Assembly: GCA_041390465.1 (NCBI GenBank)
Contig: JAWKPW010000009.1
Location: 1-64,000 of the forward strand
Length of the DNA: 64,000 nucleotides
DNA from: JAABRU01 sp041390465
GTDB taxonomy: Bacteria; Desulfobacterota; Desulfobacteria; Desulfobacterales; Desulfococcaceae
Direction of reading: 5' to 3'
Part shown: piece after piece, positions 35,785 through 46,679 of the stretch
Numbering within the stretch: position 1 is the first letter of the stretch
Layout: the number at the start of each line of letters is the position of its first letter
Made by a program: the position numbers and the translations under genes
Notes under the pieces: generated by a model
What the model was told of the DNA's origin: nothing
Seen by the model: only the letters and a program-made list of their open reading frames with translations
The model's database searches: none

Positions 35785-36207
35785 TCAGGCAAGCGGGAGG
35801 CTTTCCTGAGAAAAACCGGATGCTGCGGAAGCCGGGCGAAATTGGGAAAATAAAGAATCCTGGGGGTAATGCCTGTAATACCTGACTGTTATTCCAAACT
35901 GGCAGCCGCTGCTCCCGATTTTTGTGCATGAGAGCACTTCAGCAAGCGACACCGTGCGCGGCGTTTTCCAGCAGGCTGCATAAACCCAGCCTGTCAAATC
36001 TGCAATCTGATAAAAAATCATTTCCCCTTCCGGGACAGCCGCATCAGATTCAAAATACATGCCCTCTCTGTTGCAGGAAAGAATCCTGCCGCTGAAGGTT
36101 TTCCTTTTCAGAACAAATCTGCACAGGATGCTGACATTGCATGGCAGATTTTTGTTTTCCTCCGGGATGGCGTCTGATCCCGCACAGGAATGTTCACTGT
36201 TTTTCAT
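35785..36207 (-). CDS. PilZ-like domain protein
   Basis: A 140-residue protein with features of a PilZ c-di-GMP receptor. A basic stretch ILCRFVLKRKTFSGRI (about 27-42) takes the place of the RxxxR motif, followed by the LSCNREGMYFESDAAVPEGE segment, in which N-x-x-G fits the second PilZ motif (D/N-x-S-x-x-G), and a later beta strand FGITVRYY. The first motif is not canonical, so ligand binding is uncertain. The C-terminal 20 residues look disordered. It precedes the PAS kinase gene. Confidence 0.6.
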   Translation of the reverse strand: MKNSEHSCAGSDAIPEENKNLPCNVSILCRFVLKRKTFSGRILSCNREGMYFESDAAVPEGEMIFYQIADLTGWVYAACWKTPRTVSLAEVLSCTKIGSSGCQFGITVRYYRHYPQDSLFSQFRPASAASGFSQESLPLA

Positions 36208-36367
36208 GGCAGGGCCTCCTTTGCATTGTCAGGTGGTGTGTCAAAGCAATGTATTACAACAATTGAATGATGTTAAGGATAACAGGAACTGAAAGATGCG
36301 GTGAATGCGCCTGCGGTTTGATTGACAGCGGATCAAATCTGCCGGGAAACATTGCAGGGACAGGCAT

Positions 36368-36520
36368 GATACGAATTCTCCATTGAAACCATGCTTTTTT
36401 TTAACCGCAAAGGACACAAAGATGGCACAAAGTTCACAAAAATCTGACAGGACTGAATAAAATTCGGAAGAGAATCGGCATCTCTTTCCATAAAGTATAA
36501 TTTCAATGGAGAATTGGTAT
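36368..36520 (+). repeat. Family A element, core type 1
   Basis: The left end gatacgaattctccattga and right end tcaatggagaattggtat are inverted repeats. The interior has the accgcaaaggacacaaagat motif and an inner partial right end (agagaatcggcat) near 36470. It fills most of the gap 36208-36544. Confidence 0.75.
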
Positions 36521-36544
36521 GAATTCCGAGCCCGCAGAAAGTTG

Positions 36545-36814
36545 TCAGCGGATTTGGCCTGCTGCCTTTCCGATGAATGTTGCAACAGAATTCAGTATCT
36601 CCCTGTCCTCCGGACTGTCAATTTTCACTGTCACCACCGAACCTTTTGCACATACCAGTGTCAAAATGCTGAGCACGCTTTTCGCATCCGCCATCCTGTC
36701 TCCGGATACAATCCACACATCAGCCTTTGCTGCTTCGGCAGTCTGGGCGATTAAAGCCGCGGGTCTGATGTGAAGTCCCGGATCATGTGCAACCATAACA
36801 TTGAGAGATGTCAT
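36545..36814 (-). CDS. ptsH: HPr phosphocarrier protein
   Basis: A complete HPr (89 residues), the phosphocarrier of the PTS system. His15 lies in GLHIRPAA and the regulatory Ser46 in DAKSVLSIL, both at their standard positions. The ribosome site is ggagg-like (tcggaggagaaa) directly before the ATG. No enzyme I, EII or HPr kinase gene is adjacent, so a regulatory rather than sugar-transport role is possible. It can be compared with the HPr-like domain in the protein at 9686-11011. Confidence 0.92.
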   Translation of the reverse strand: MTSLNVMVAHDPGLHIRPAALIAQTAEAAKADVWIVSGDRMADAKSVLSILTLVCAKGSVVTVKIDSPEDREILNSVATFIGKAAGQIR

Positions 36815-37063
36815 TTTCTCCTCCGATGCGGAACAAGTCTTTACTGAAAATGCGAATTAAGGGTTAAACCAATCCCGAAGGGATGGTTATTATTATAGTA
36901 AACATATTAAATTCAGATGATTAATCCCTAATGGATGACATTATTCTATCACCCCTCCGGGGTTTCAGGATTCTCTGCAAATTCTTTTTCTGTAATAATA
37001 TCAGCCATTCAGGCTTATTGCCTGCTGAAAAAACAACTGCCGCTCATTACAGAAATCAGCGGA

Positions 37064-37303
37064 TCAAACCCGCGCTGATTTTGCCGTGTTTGCAGTTGCA
37101 CAATCAGTGCCGGTTTGATTCCACCGGATTGATGGGCTGATCTGCCGGTGTTTCGATGAACTTTCGTAAAGCCGCCTGTAATGCTCCTGCAAAAAATTGG
37201 ACATACATCCGGTGCACCCGCGTTCTATATAGGGGCAGGCCGAATTTTGCAGAAAAGTTTCACAATGCGGGATGATACCTTTTTCTCTTTTCACGTTTAT
37301 CAT
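37064..37303 (-). CDS. Small cysteine-containing hypothetical protein
   Basis: A 79-residue open frame with CxxCx-type spacing (CETFLQNSACPYIERGCTGCM). The CxxC pair and the earlier cysteines could bind metal. I do not recognise a family. An aagg motif lies 7 bases before the ATG. It follows a same-strand frame-broken gene by 33 bases. The C-terminal third is low in complexity and may be non-coding. Confidence 0.35.
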   Translation of the reverse strand: MINVKREKGIIPHCETFLQNSACPYIERGCTGCMSNFLQEHYRRLYESSSKHRQISPSIRWNQTGTDCATANTAKSARV

Positions 37304-37336
37304 AATTCGCCTTTTCTGCGGATCAGCACTTGCACT

Positions 37337-37872
37337 TCAGGCAGAGGCCGGAGCTGACTCTGCCGAGTTTCGTTTCATTGCAGCGTTGGTCACATCCAGT
37401 GCACTGCTGTAAGAAGAGCGCAGCATGCCCATCATGAAGAGACTCATTTCAAGGCCCGGCTGGATAAGGGCTTTGAGCAGATGACCGTTCTTTTTGAAAT
37501 TCATGGCCTCCTTTACTGACTTGAGCATGGGTTCCATAGTCTCAAACGGGGTGTCTTTGATGTGCCGCATCATCTGATCTGTCAAATCTTCACACTTCTG
37601 TGCTGAGGACTTTAAAAAATTTTCGGTATCTGTTTTTTCTCCTTTAATGGCCTTCTGCCACATCATCATGCTGTCATCAGAGACCTGACTCACCACCCGG
37701 ATCCATTCTTTGTACATCTCCAAACCGGAACATGCGTTTTTGGTTGCGGAATGGAAGACCCCATTCAGGGAAAAGGGCTGGCAGAATCCGTTTTTCTGCC
37801 AGAATTCCAGCTTGCATTCTTCAAGCCGTCATTGCATTTTTTAAACACTTTCGTCTCCTGCTCTTCTGCCAT
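37337..37872 (-). pseudogene. Unrecognised helical protein, N-terminal frameshifts
   Basis: A perfect ribosome site (aggagg, 5 bases from the ATG at 37872) opens a frame MAEEQETKVF that breaks within 12 codons. The following residues (EECKLEFWQKNG through ATKNACSGLEMYKEWI) lie in the frame of the 128-residue remainder. Two small indels near 37830-37845 would restore a protein of about 177 residues. The remainder is methionine-rich and alpha-helical with no cysteine motif, faintly like phasin or PHA-synthase accessory proteins, but this is not secure. Confidence 0.45.
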
Positions 37873-38180
37873 ATGTCCCTCCTGTTTTCTGATTTCTGAA
37901 TCAAAAGCCATATACAGGCAGGAATATATTTAAAAAATTTCAATAAAAATAACAAGTTTGATGAACATCAGGAAATCAGCAGGCAAAACCTGTCGGTTTT
38001 TTGCGGGGGGTAATACTTTGTTATTTCAATATATTATATTTTTAACAATAAAAAATAATTGTATTCTGTTTTTTTCAGGTGTATAAAATTTTCTGGATTT
38101 GAGTTTTCAGTTGTTGCACAGTTTTTAAGAGGAATATCCCTTTTGTTTCCATGCTCCGCCTCGGGCGCTGACGTGAGCAT

Positions 38181-38330
38181 ATACTATTCGCCATTGATCT
38201 GAAACACAGGTTTTCAGGCATAAAAGTTTTTCAGAAAACCGGATTTTTCGGAAAAATCCGGTTTTCTGAACAAACAAAAACCTCATTTCTGCCTGCCTGC
38301 AAGTGTCTTTTCAATGGAGAATCGGTATAA
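38181..38330 (+). repeat. Family A element, core type 3
   Basis: The left end atactattcgccattga and right end tcaatggagaatcggtata are inverted repeats. The interior matches 3531-3666, including the family C hairpin (38234-38268) and the ttgcaa-like tail. It lies 57 bases before the CheB-CheR gene start and occupies the middle of the gap 37873-38386. The rest of the gap is AT-rich without a gene. Confidence 0.75.
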
Positions 38331-38386
38331 CAGACCTGTTTTACAAAAAAAGAAAATATTTTTTCGCACACCAGAAAAGGAACACC

Positions 38387-41300
38387 ATGCCCAAAAAGAA
38401 AATTCGGAAACAGAAAATACAGACAGAGCCGGTCAAACCGATTGATCCGTCAGACGCCGCTGCTGAAACTGAAGAATCCGCTTTGCCGGATGAACCGCAG
38501 AAGAAACATTTTCCCATTGTGGGCATTGGCGCATCTGCCGGAGGGCTGGCCGCATTCGAGGCATTCTTTTCAGCCATGCCTGCGGACACAGATCCGGGCA
38601 TGGCCTTTGTTCTGGTGCAGCATCTGGCCCCGGATCACAAGAGCATTCTTACCAACCTCATCCGGCAGTACACCCGCATGAAGGTTTTCGAAGTTGAGGA
38701 CGGGATGGATGTGCAGCCCAACTGCGCCTACATCATCCCGCCCAATCGGGATATGGCTTTTCTCAACGGCAGGCTCCAGTTGCTGGAACCGTCCGCGCCG
38801 CGCGGCCACCGCATGCCCATTGATTTCTTTTTCCGCTCCCTGGCCCATGATCAGCGGGATCGGAGCATCTGCATTGTGCTTTCCGGAACCGGATCGGACG
38901 GTACGCTGGGCCTGCGGGCCGTAAAGGGAGAGGGCGGCATGGTCATGGCACAGACTCCTGAGTCCGCGGAGTATGACGGGATGCCGCGAAGTGCGATTGC
39001 CACCGGTCTGGTGGATTACGAACTTGCCCCTGCCGAGATGCCTGTGCGGCTTATGGCCTATGCGGCCCATGCCTTTGTCAGGTCTTCCCGGCCTGAGCCC
39101 AAAGCTGAAAATGCTTTGAAAAAAATCTTCATCCTCATGCGCGGACAGACCGGCCATGATTTTTCCCAGTACAAACCCAGCACCATTCTCCGCCGCATTG
39201 AGCGGCGCATGGCTGTTCACCAGATTGACACGATGGATGAATACGTCAGGTATCTGCAGGTGACACCGCCGGAAGTGGAATCCCTCTTCAATGACTTTCT
39301 GATCGGCGTGACCGGTTTTTTCCGGGATGCAAAAGCATTCAGGGTGCTGGAGGAGCAGGTCATTCCCAGGCTGTTTGCAGGCAGATCCGGAGGTACTGCC
39401 GTCCGTGTCTGGTGTCCGGGCTGTTCTTCCGGTGAGGAGGCATATTCCATTGCCATCCTTCTGGAAGAGCGCATGAATGCACTCAAGCAGAGTTTCAATG
39501 TGCAGATTTTCGCGACCGACATTGACAGTCTGGCCATTGAAACAGGCCGCGCCGGGCTTTATCCGGCCAGCATTGCAGCGGATATTTCACGGGAAAGACT
39601 GGAACACTTTTTCACGGCTGCGCCGGGCGGCACCATGTACCGCATCCGCAAAAACATTCGGGACATGCTGATCTTTTCCGAGCAGGATCTGATCAAGGAT
39701 CCGCCCTTTTCCAAACTCGATCTCATCTCATGCCGCAATGTTCTCATCTATATGGACGGAGATTTGCAGAAAAAGATCATTCCCCTGTTTCATTATGCGC
39801 TCAATTCCGGAGGTTTTCTCTTTTTGGGCACTTCCGAAACTGTGGGAGATTTCAGCGATCTGTTTGCCGTGCAGGATCGCAAAGCAAAACTGTATCAGCG
39901 CAGGCCTGACATTCACAGCACACGCACAGCCCTGTCCCATTTTATGCCATCCCTGGTGGCAGGGCAGCAGAACGCGGGAAAAAAGATCTTCCCCGCGAAA
40001 GTGCCGCTGCGCGAACTGACCGAGCAGTCAACTGGGAATGATCTCAGCCTTGCTTGTCAACGGGCATGGCGACATCCTATATTCACGGCAGAACCTGGGA
40101 TATCGGAACCCGCGCTCGGAGAGCTGGTATCAGCAATATCCTGAAAATTGGCCCGCAAAGGACTGCGGCGGGAACTCACCACCGGTCTGCACAAAGCATT
40201 GAAAGAAAAACAGACGGTGCACTGTCCCTCCCTTTGCGGGTGAAAACCAACGGCGATTACACAACGGTCAACCTGAGCATCCGGCCCGTAAGGCAGGACG
40301 AACAGACAGACCCCAGCCATACCTGAGCCCACCCTGTACCTGATTACGCTGGAAGAGTTCCGGAAACTGCGCCGCAGTCTGAGGAAAAACCGTGGGGATC
40401 GGACATTGACGACCGATTCCCGCCGCGAGCAACCGCAGGCCAAAGAGGAATATCCTCCGGCCGTGCTTGAGGAGCTGGAGACCTCCAACGAAGAACTCAA
40501 TCTCCAATGAGGAGATGCAGTCGGTAAACGAAGAACTCAGCAGTTCTCCAACGAGGAACTGGAAACCTCCAAGGAAGAATTGGTAGTCCGTCAATGAGGA
40601 ACTGGCCACGGTCAATACGGAATCAGAACAAAGTGGAGAATCTGTCGCAGGTCAACAATGACATGAACAACCTGCTGACAGGCACGGGCATCTCCACTGT
40701 GCTGGTGGATCATCAACTATGCATTGTGCGTATTCACCTCGTGATCCAGCCGGATCATCAACCTGATTCAGACCGATGTGGGGCGGCCTCTGAGCCACAT
40801 TCCAATCTGCTCGGTTACGGCACGCTGGTGGAGGACACGCAGGACGTGCTGCTGAAACTGATTCCCATAGAGAAAGAAGTGCAGACAGCCGATGGCATGT
40901 GTTACACCATGCGTGATCCAGCCTCTACCGCACAATTGACAATGTGATCGAGGGGATGGGTATTCACCTTTGCTGACATTACCGCGATGAAAAAGTAGGA
41001 AGAGATGTCGAGCAGAAGAGCGCATGCAGATTGCCCTCCGGGTTGTGCCTTTGTCACAGTTTTCAATCAGGACAAAAACTGCTTTACTTCCGGATATTCA
41101 ATCCCCATCCAGTATTTTTCCTGAGCCGTTCTGGGAAAGACTGACGCGGATCTGTTTTGCCAGGATGGGGACATGACTGAGGGAGATCAAGCAGCAGGTG
41201 ATGAAAAGCGGAAAAGGTGCGCGGCAGGAAGTCCGGACTGTCATAAACGGCAAAGCGCATTTCTGTGATCTGACTGTGGAGCCGCTCTGTGATACCGCAG

Positions 41301-41395
41301 GTGAGATCATTGGGATTACCTGCGCGCTGATGGACATCAGCGACCGGAAACAGCAGGACAGGGAACCGGAAGAACAGCGGAAAGAAGGGCAGTAA
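38387..41395 (+). pseudogene. CheB-CheR-PAS chemotaxis-type fusion, second half frameshifted
   Basis: A multidomain signalling protein. A CheB methylesterase domain comes first, with the Ser in GIGASAGG (about 49), the His in LVQHLAPDH (about 85) and the Asp in GTGSDGTLG (about 178). A CheR methyltransferase domain follows (about 225-480) with VRVWCPGCSSGEEAYSIA and ISCRNVLIYMD. The frame is intact to about 40045. After that, a coiled coil (VNEELSxxNEELE type) and a PAS domain (TGISTVLVDHQL, VEVQTADGMCYTM, ALMDISDRKQQD) are spread over several frames to the stop at 41395. About eight or more small indels are needed. The first half would still give a CheB-CheR product. Confidence 0.82.
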
Positions 41396-42120
41396 GCGCG
41401 TGTTTGAAACATTTTTATTCATTATTTCAAAGTTTTAATACAGTAGGGTGGGCAAAAGCGGAGCGTTGTCCACCATTTCAGAGGTGGGCACAAAAACGTG
41501 CCCACCCTACTGACTGACTGACTGACTTAACAGCAGAGCAGGGTGGGCAAAGCGGAGCGCTGTTCATTTTATTTTTCTCTTCAGAGGTGGGCACAAAAAA
41601 TGTGCTCCATTCTACGGACTGATGGACACAGCGACCGGAAACAGCAGGACAGGGAATCGGAAGAACAGCGGAAAGAAGGGCAGTAAGCGCAGGTTTGAAA
41701 CATTTTTATTCATTATTTAAATATGTTAAAGCAGTAGGGTGGGCAAAAGCGGAGCATTGCCCACCATTTCAGAGGTGGGCAATAAAAAAACGTGCCCACC
41801 CTACTTAACAGCAGAGTAGGGTGGGCAAAATGCGCGAGTTGCCCACCATTTCAGAGGTGGGCACAAAAAACGTGCCCACCCTACTAACAGCAGAGTAGGG
41901 TGGGCAAAAGCGGAGCGCTGTCTTCACTTATTTTCAGAGAGGTGGCACAAAAACGTGCCCATTTTTCCCTACTTAACAGCAGAGTAGGGTAGCAACATGA
42001 GTGGCTCCACCATTTCAGAGGCAGCCACAAAACGTGCCCGCCCTGACGATGAACACTAGCTGACCGAAACAGCAGGACAGGAATCGGAAGAACAGCGGAA
42101 AGAAGGGCAGTAAGCGCGTG
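41327..42120 (+). repeat. Three tandem copies of the CheB-CheR gene's 3' end
   Basis: The last 20 or so codons plus about 40 bases after the stop (from ctgatggacatcagcgaccgg through ttcattatttcaaag) occur at 41327-41440, 41618-41730 and 42045-42158. The second and third copies are decayed by small indels. Each is followed by hairpin units of the array at 41443-42303. Confidence 0.75.
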
Positions 42121-42303
42121 TTTGAAACATTTTTATTCATTATTTCAAAGTTTTAATACAGTAGGTGGGCAAAAAGCGGATGCCATCCACCATTTCAGAG
42201 GTGGGCACAAAAAAAAACGTGCCCACCCTACTTAACAGCAGGGTGGGCAAAAGGAGCGTTGCCCACCATTTCAGAGGTGGGCACAAACGCCTGCCCTGCT
42301 GCG
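41443..42303. repeat. Array of eight imperfect palindromic units
   Basis: Eight units of about 60-85 bp begin gtagggtgggcaaaagcgga, contain ccaccatttcagaggtggg and end acgtgcccaccctac. Starts are near 41443, 41531, 41734, 41816, 41896, 41985, 42161 and 42236. Each unit is a nested palindrome. It fills the gap between two signalling genes; no gene is seen in it. Confidence 0.8.
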
Positions 42304-42360
42304 CTTATCTGCAGGTTGCTCCTCCCGGTAATCCGTACCAGAAGCAATCATTACCGAAAA

Positions 42361-44244
42361 ATGGAGATGAATGAAATGAAGCGCAAAGAGAATCTCTGGA
42401 AAATGATGCTCCTTTGACGAATCTGTTGAATCACTTCAGCCGGGCTCACCGCAGGCCATGAAGATACTGCGTGAACAGGCTGAAGAAATTGCAGGACAGA
42501 AAAAGGCGGGAGAGGAAAACACGGGTACCCTGTCTCCCGAAGAAACGTGGCGGATGTTTCACGAGCTTCGCGTGCATCAGATTGAACTGGAGATGCGGTA
42601 AATGAGAACGAAAAAGCCGTGGGACACAGATCGAACTGGGAGGCCATGGCGATCGTTATTCTGAACTCTACGATCTGGCTCCGGTAGGTTATGTCACCGT
42701 GAGTGAAAAGGGACTGATTTTGGAGGCCAACCTCACTGCTGAGACGCTGCTGGGCGTACCACGCAAAGCCCTGCTCAGGCAGCCGCTCTCCTGCTTCATT
42801 CACGTGATGATTGGGTGACACCTGAACACCACTGCAAACAGATGCTCCAGCAGTATTGTCATGGATTCGGAAGGCTGGGCCTGTGCCTGCGAACTGCGGA
42901 TGATAAAAACAGACGGAACCGAATTTCATGCACATATGACGGCCAGGGCCGCGCTGGATATGGAGGGCTAGTCCCGTGCTCCGCATCGTGGTAAGTGACA
43001 TCAGCGAACGCAAAAAACTGGAAGATCAGATTCAGCAGAGCAAACGAACCCTGCAGACCATGATTGATCTCAATTCCGAGTCGGTTTTTCTCATGGAACC
43101 CAATGGCACAGTTATTGTGGCGAATCGTGAAGTGGTCCTGAAGATGGGAAGAGATATTGGCCAGCTCATAGGTCACAGCATCTATGAGATGCTGCCGGAG
43201 GACATTGGAAGAAATCGCAGAAGATATGTGGAAGAGGCTGTGCGGACAGGCAAAAAGGTATATTTCGAGGATGAGCGTGATGGCCGCCACTATGCCCATT
43301 TTTTGAACCCGGATGTCACCGACAACGGCAGCGTTTCCCAACTGTCTGTTCTGTGTGTTGACATTACCGAACGCAGGCGCATGGAAGACATGCTCAGGCA
43401 AAAGGCGGAGCAGTATCATTCCTTTGTTGAAACCATGAAAGAGGGATTTATTGTGTTAAACAAAGATATGACGGTCGCGTATGTCAATGACGAATTTTGC
43501 AGGCTGACGCGGTATGAAAAAAAAGATCTGATCGGAAGCAGCGTTCTTCGTTATTTTGACCGGAAGAATCAGAAAACTGTAACCGACGCGTTCAAAAGGC
43601 AAAAAAACGGGGAGCATACATCCTGGGCTGCCGAGGCAGTCCGCAATGACAGAAGCAGAATATATCTGAAATTTTCACCCAGACCGATCTTTGATGCAGA
43701 CAGGAACTTTCAGGGCAGTTTTGCCGTAATTACCAATATAACTGATGAAAAACAGACGGAAAAAGGTCTGAAACAGCAGATGGAAAGAAGCCGGAAACAA
43801 AAGGAGAATCTGGCCAGAGAGGTCGAATCCTACAACCATGCCATGCGGGTTCTGCTGAAAGACAAAGAGGCGGAAATCCGGGATATTGAACTCAGTTTTG
43901 TCACCAATGTCCGCAATGCCCTGACGCCCATGCTGGACAGGCTGAAAAACACCTGCCTGAATGACAGGCAGAAGCAGATTGTGGAAGTCATTGAAAGCAG
44001 TGTGGGCAGCATAGTTTCTCCTTTTATTCGCCGGGTGAAAGCGGAAAAATGGGATTTCACCCCCATGGAACTGCAGATAGCCCATCTCATCGAAGAGGGA
44101 AAACGCAACAAGGAAATCGCGGATATTTTCAATATTTCAGAATCAGCCGTGGGCTTTCACCGCTCCAATATCCGCCAGAAACTTGGCCTGAAGAATGCAA
44201 AAATCAATCTGAGAACCTGGCTGCTGCGTCTGAGAGACAAATGA
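42361..44244 (+). pseudogene. PAS-PAS LuxR-type transcription regulator, 5' part frameshifted
   Basis: A cytoplasmic regulator. From ATG 42361 (ggag nearby) a helical start and a first PAS domain (HELRVHQIELEMR; APVGYVTVSEKGL; LGVPRKALL) are broken by several small indels up to about 42975. The rest is intact: PAS domains at about 43020-43380 and 43400-43760, a coiled coil (about 43770-43930), a helical segment, and a LuxR-type helix-turn-helix at the C terminus (TPMELQIAHLIEEGKRNKEI and SAVGFHRSNIRQKLGL). There is no receiver or kinase domain. Similar PAS-LuxR proteins act as stand-alone regulators. Confidence 0.8.
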
Positions 44245-44470
44245 CACGGGTTCCGGTTTTCCCTGTCCTGCAAAGGCAGGGCAGAGAATTTCTTTCTTCT
44301 TGAAATATTTTTAATTGACATTAACATAACAAATATCGTTTTTGTGCCTGAAAATTTTCGGCTGCCTGACATGGGAAAAAAATTTCAGAAGGAAATCCCC
44401 AGACCGGGTTCTGTCAAATTATGCGTCTGACGGCCCCCTGCATCTGGCAGAGAAAGGAATTGTGAGAAAT

Positions 44471-44878
44471 ATGCGGGTACTGTTCTGGTTCTGCGAACGT
44501 TTTGCCTGGACACCGGCCATGAAAACGCTGGAAGAAGCCCCGGAAGCGCTTCCGGGCACTTATGAAAAAACAGTTGCGGCCTTTGTCCATATGGAGCCAA
44601 AGGATATGGAAGAGGGCAGTCAGGCAGAGACAAAACTGGTGAAAAATGCCAAGTGGCTGGCCCGGAAATGGGAGACAGACCGGATTCTTCTGCATTCCTT
44701 CACGCATCTGGGTGAGGAAAAAGCTGATCCGGAACAGGCACTGATTCTGCTGAACCGGGCGCAGGCACGGCTGGAAAGCGCGGGATATTCTGTGGGACAG
44801 ACACCTTACGGTCACTTTTTAAACCTTTCCCTGGATGCTCCGGGCCATCCTCTGGCCCGGATATACAAGGAATTTTAA
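44471..44878 (+). CDS. Threonyl-tRNA synthetase editing-domain-like protein
   Basis: A 135-residue stand-alone homologue of the archaeal-type ThrRS N-terminal editing domain, related to D-aminoacyl-tRNA deacylases. Supporting segments are MRVLFWFCERFAWTP, VAAFVHMEPKD, VKNAKWLARKWETDRILLHSFTHLGEEKADPEQA and SVGQTPYGHFLNLSLDAPGHPLARIYKEF; the last is the conserved nucleotide-pocket region. It may clear mischarged tRNA or serve another hydrolase role. The start was chosen where homology begins; gagaaagga lies upstream. The next gene begins 25 bases after the stop. Confidence 0.75.
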   Translation: MRVLFWFCERFAWTPAMKTLEEAPEALPGTYEKTVAAFVHMEPKDMEEGSQAETKLVKNAKWLARKWETDRILLHSFTHLGEEKADPEQALILLNRAQARLESAGYSVGQTPYGHFLNLSLDAPGHPLARIYKEF

Positions 44879-44903
44879 TCCGGAAGCAAGAGAGAGAAAA
44901 ATC

Positions 44904-45443
44904 ATGAGGAAAAATTTTTTCATTTTGCTGATACTGGGGGCAATGTTTCTGCTGACCATGCACTTTTTCCGTCCGGCCGGAAATGATGCGGGTCTTTTTC
45001 ACTCCCAGTTTTCCGAACAACGTGTCACCATTGGGAAAAATGACACTTTCAGGTCATGTTCTCACATCAACAAGGAAGGCCTGGTTTCTTCTGTCTGAAC
45101 TGGAGGAAAGGTTGTTTTCTGGGATTCTGGGCCACCTGGTGTCCTCCGTGCAAAAGCGGAAATGCCCTCGGTTCAGAATCTTTACAATGCCATGAAAGCG
45201 GAAAAGGATGTGGTGTTTCTCATGGTTTCCAATGAGGGAATTCAGACGGTGCGGAATTTCATGAAAAAAAACCGTTATGATTTTCCTGTCTGGCTTGCAG
45301 ACAGTTCCCTGCCTTCCTCTCTGAAGGTGGAGGCCATTCCCAGCACGTTTATCATTGACCGCAAAGGGAATATTGTGTTTGCCCACACCGGAGCAGCCCG
45401 GTGGGATGACGCATCCTGTGCGGATTTTCTGAAAAAACTGTAA
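44904..45443 (+). pseudogene. TlpA/ResA-like thioredoxin, frameshifted
   Basis: A membrane-anchored periplasmic thiol oxidoreductase. The start MRKNFFILLILGAMFLLTMHFFR is a signal anchor. The first frame ends at 45098. The CxxC site (WATWCPPCK) lies in a second frame near 45128-45154. The C-terminal part (EMPSVQNLYNAMKAEKDVVF, IPSTFIIDRKGNIVFAHTGAARW) is in a third frame and contains the cis-proline loop. Small indels near 45040, 45115 and 45155 explain this. If intact it would be about 178 residues and serve cytochrome c maturation or similar. Confidence 0.72.
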
Positions 45444-45445
45444 AA

Positions 45446-46063
45446 TCAGAATGATTCTGAAATGATGCAGAAACGAAGTGAACAATCGCTTCTCCTTTCC
45501 GCAGATGACAGACGGTCCGGAATGTTTCCGCCTCCGGATGTTTTCAGTCTGCCCGGAATTCCTTTCACAACCCGCCGGGAAGTGCGGTATATCCGCCGCC
45601 AGTAAGGTTTGTCCATATGTGAAACCATTACCCCCTTTTTTTGGGAGGCATGAATGAATTTTCTTTTTCCAAGATAAATTCCGACATGATTGGCATTTTT
45701 GGCATAACGGAAAAAAACCAGATCGCCTGCACGCAGATGTTTCTGTTTCACTGCTTTGCCGACAGTTGACTGCTGGGCTGAGGTTCGGGGCAGACGGACA
45801 TTGAACAGTTTCCGGTAAACGGTTTTTGTGAACCCTGAGCAGTCAACGCCGGACTTGTTTTCCCCGCCCCATTTGTAGGGAACCCCCTGCCAGTCTTTCA
45901 CCCCTTTCCAGAGATACTGCTCCAGTTCTGCCGCAGGATATTCCTCCTCTTCCGGCAGCGAAAAATCCGGCACCTTTGCATATTTCAGTGCGGAACCGCA
46001 GCCTGTAACCCAGACAAGGAGAAAAAAAGGCAGTATTTTTCTGAAAAACCGGAAGTGCGCCAT
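45446..46063 (-). CDS. NlpC/P60 cell-wall hydrolase lipoprotein
   Basis: A predicted peptidoglycan endopeptidase (205 residues). The signal peptide ends in the lipobox VTGC (Cys22), so it is lipid-anchored. The catalytic domain (about 55-170) has Cys75 in GVDCSGF, His126 in NHVGIYLG and a polar third residue region FIHASQ (His138). The region YKWGGENKSG before the Cys is typical. A basic C-terminal tail of about 40 residues is not part of the fold. The gene converges with the TlpA-like gene; their stops are 2 bases apart. Confidence 0.87.
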   Translation of the reverse strand: MAHFRFFRKILPFFLLVWVTGCGSALKYAKVPDFSLPEEEEYPAAELEQYLWKGVKDWQGVPYKWGGENKSGVDCSGFTKTVYRKLFNVRLPRTSAQQSTVGKAVKQKHLRAGDLVFFRYAKNANHVGIYLGKRKFIHASQKKGVMVSHMDKPYWRRIYRTSRRVVKGIPGRLKTSGGGNIPDRLSSAERRSDCSLRFCIISESF

Positions 46064-46475
46064 GAAATGCTCCGTTCAGCAACTGTCTGAATATCTGTCA
46101 AAAAACACTGTTCATTGGCAAATGATGCCGGAAATGGGGAAAGGGCAGGGCTTTTAACAGACCGGAGGCATGTTCTGCCCGCGCAAAGAGATTTTCCTTT
46201 TTAGAAAAAATCATGGCTGTTGTCAACCCGTGAGATGATTGCCGGCGCACAATTTTTGTCTCAGGCAGATGAAACTGTTCTTTTTCACTTGGCCGGTCTG
46301 TGAAAACGGTTTTGGATTTCCTGCGCATCGGATTTGGAAAAAGCGGCAGGTGTGTGCCTGAAAGGAGCGGCTTCCGGAAACAAAATGCTGCTGAAGGTTT
46401 GCATGTGATGACAACACGTATTATTTTATAAAAATTTATGACAAGTGGAGCCAATCTGCATAAGGAGAAAAGAGC
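46064..46475. other. Gene-free stretch, no feature seen
   Basis: Between the NlpC/P60 and CooT genes no convincing gene, RNA or repeat is visible. Open frames here lack family similarity and ribosome sites. Confidence 0.5.
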
Positions 46476-46679
46476 ATGTGCGATATCAATGTCTATTTGT
46501 ACACAAACGGTTCTGAGCGTCTGGTTCTGGAAAATGTGGATGAGGTTGCGAGCAGAGGAGATGAAACACGGGTGTCCAATATTTTCGGGGAGGAAAGAGT
46601 TTTCAGTGCCAGACTTGCCTATTACAGGAACAGTGAGAAAAAAATGGTTTTTGTGCCTGTTTCAGATTTGACGCCATGA
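46476..46679 (+). CDS. cooT: CooT-family nickel-binding protein
   Basis: A 67-residue protein starting MCDINVYLY, the hallmark start of the CooT family; Cys2 contributes to the nickel site in the dimer of characterised members. Further match: LVLENVDEVASRGDETRVSNIFGEERVF and the end KKMVFVPVSDL. The family is named for the carbon monoxide dehydrogenase maturation cluster of Rhodospirillum rubrum, but many members occur outside it, as here. A ggagaaa site lies 8 bases before the ATG. It may share a metal-handling theme with the nik cluster. Confidence 0.85.
   Translation: MCDINVYLYTNGSERLVLENVDEVASRGDETRVSNIFGEERVFSARLAYYRNSEKKMVFVPVSDLTP

Noticed and set aside
41443..42303. CRISPR-like array
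   Set aside because: Units are long nested palindromes with no constant repeat and variable spacer pattern, and no cas gene is present.
42351..43419. Minus-strand open frames opposite the PAS-LuxR regulator
   Set aside because: They are shadows of the plus-strand PAS coding sequence.
46098..46454. 118-codon minus-strand open frame upstream of cooT
   Set aside because: No ribosome site, no family similarity and an unlikely composition for a protein.
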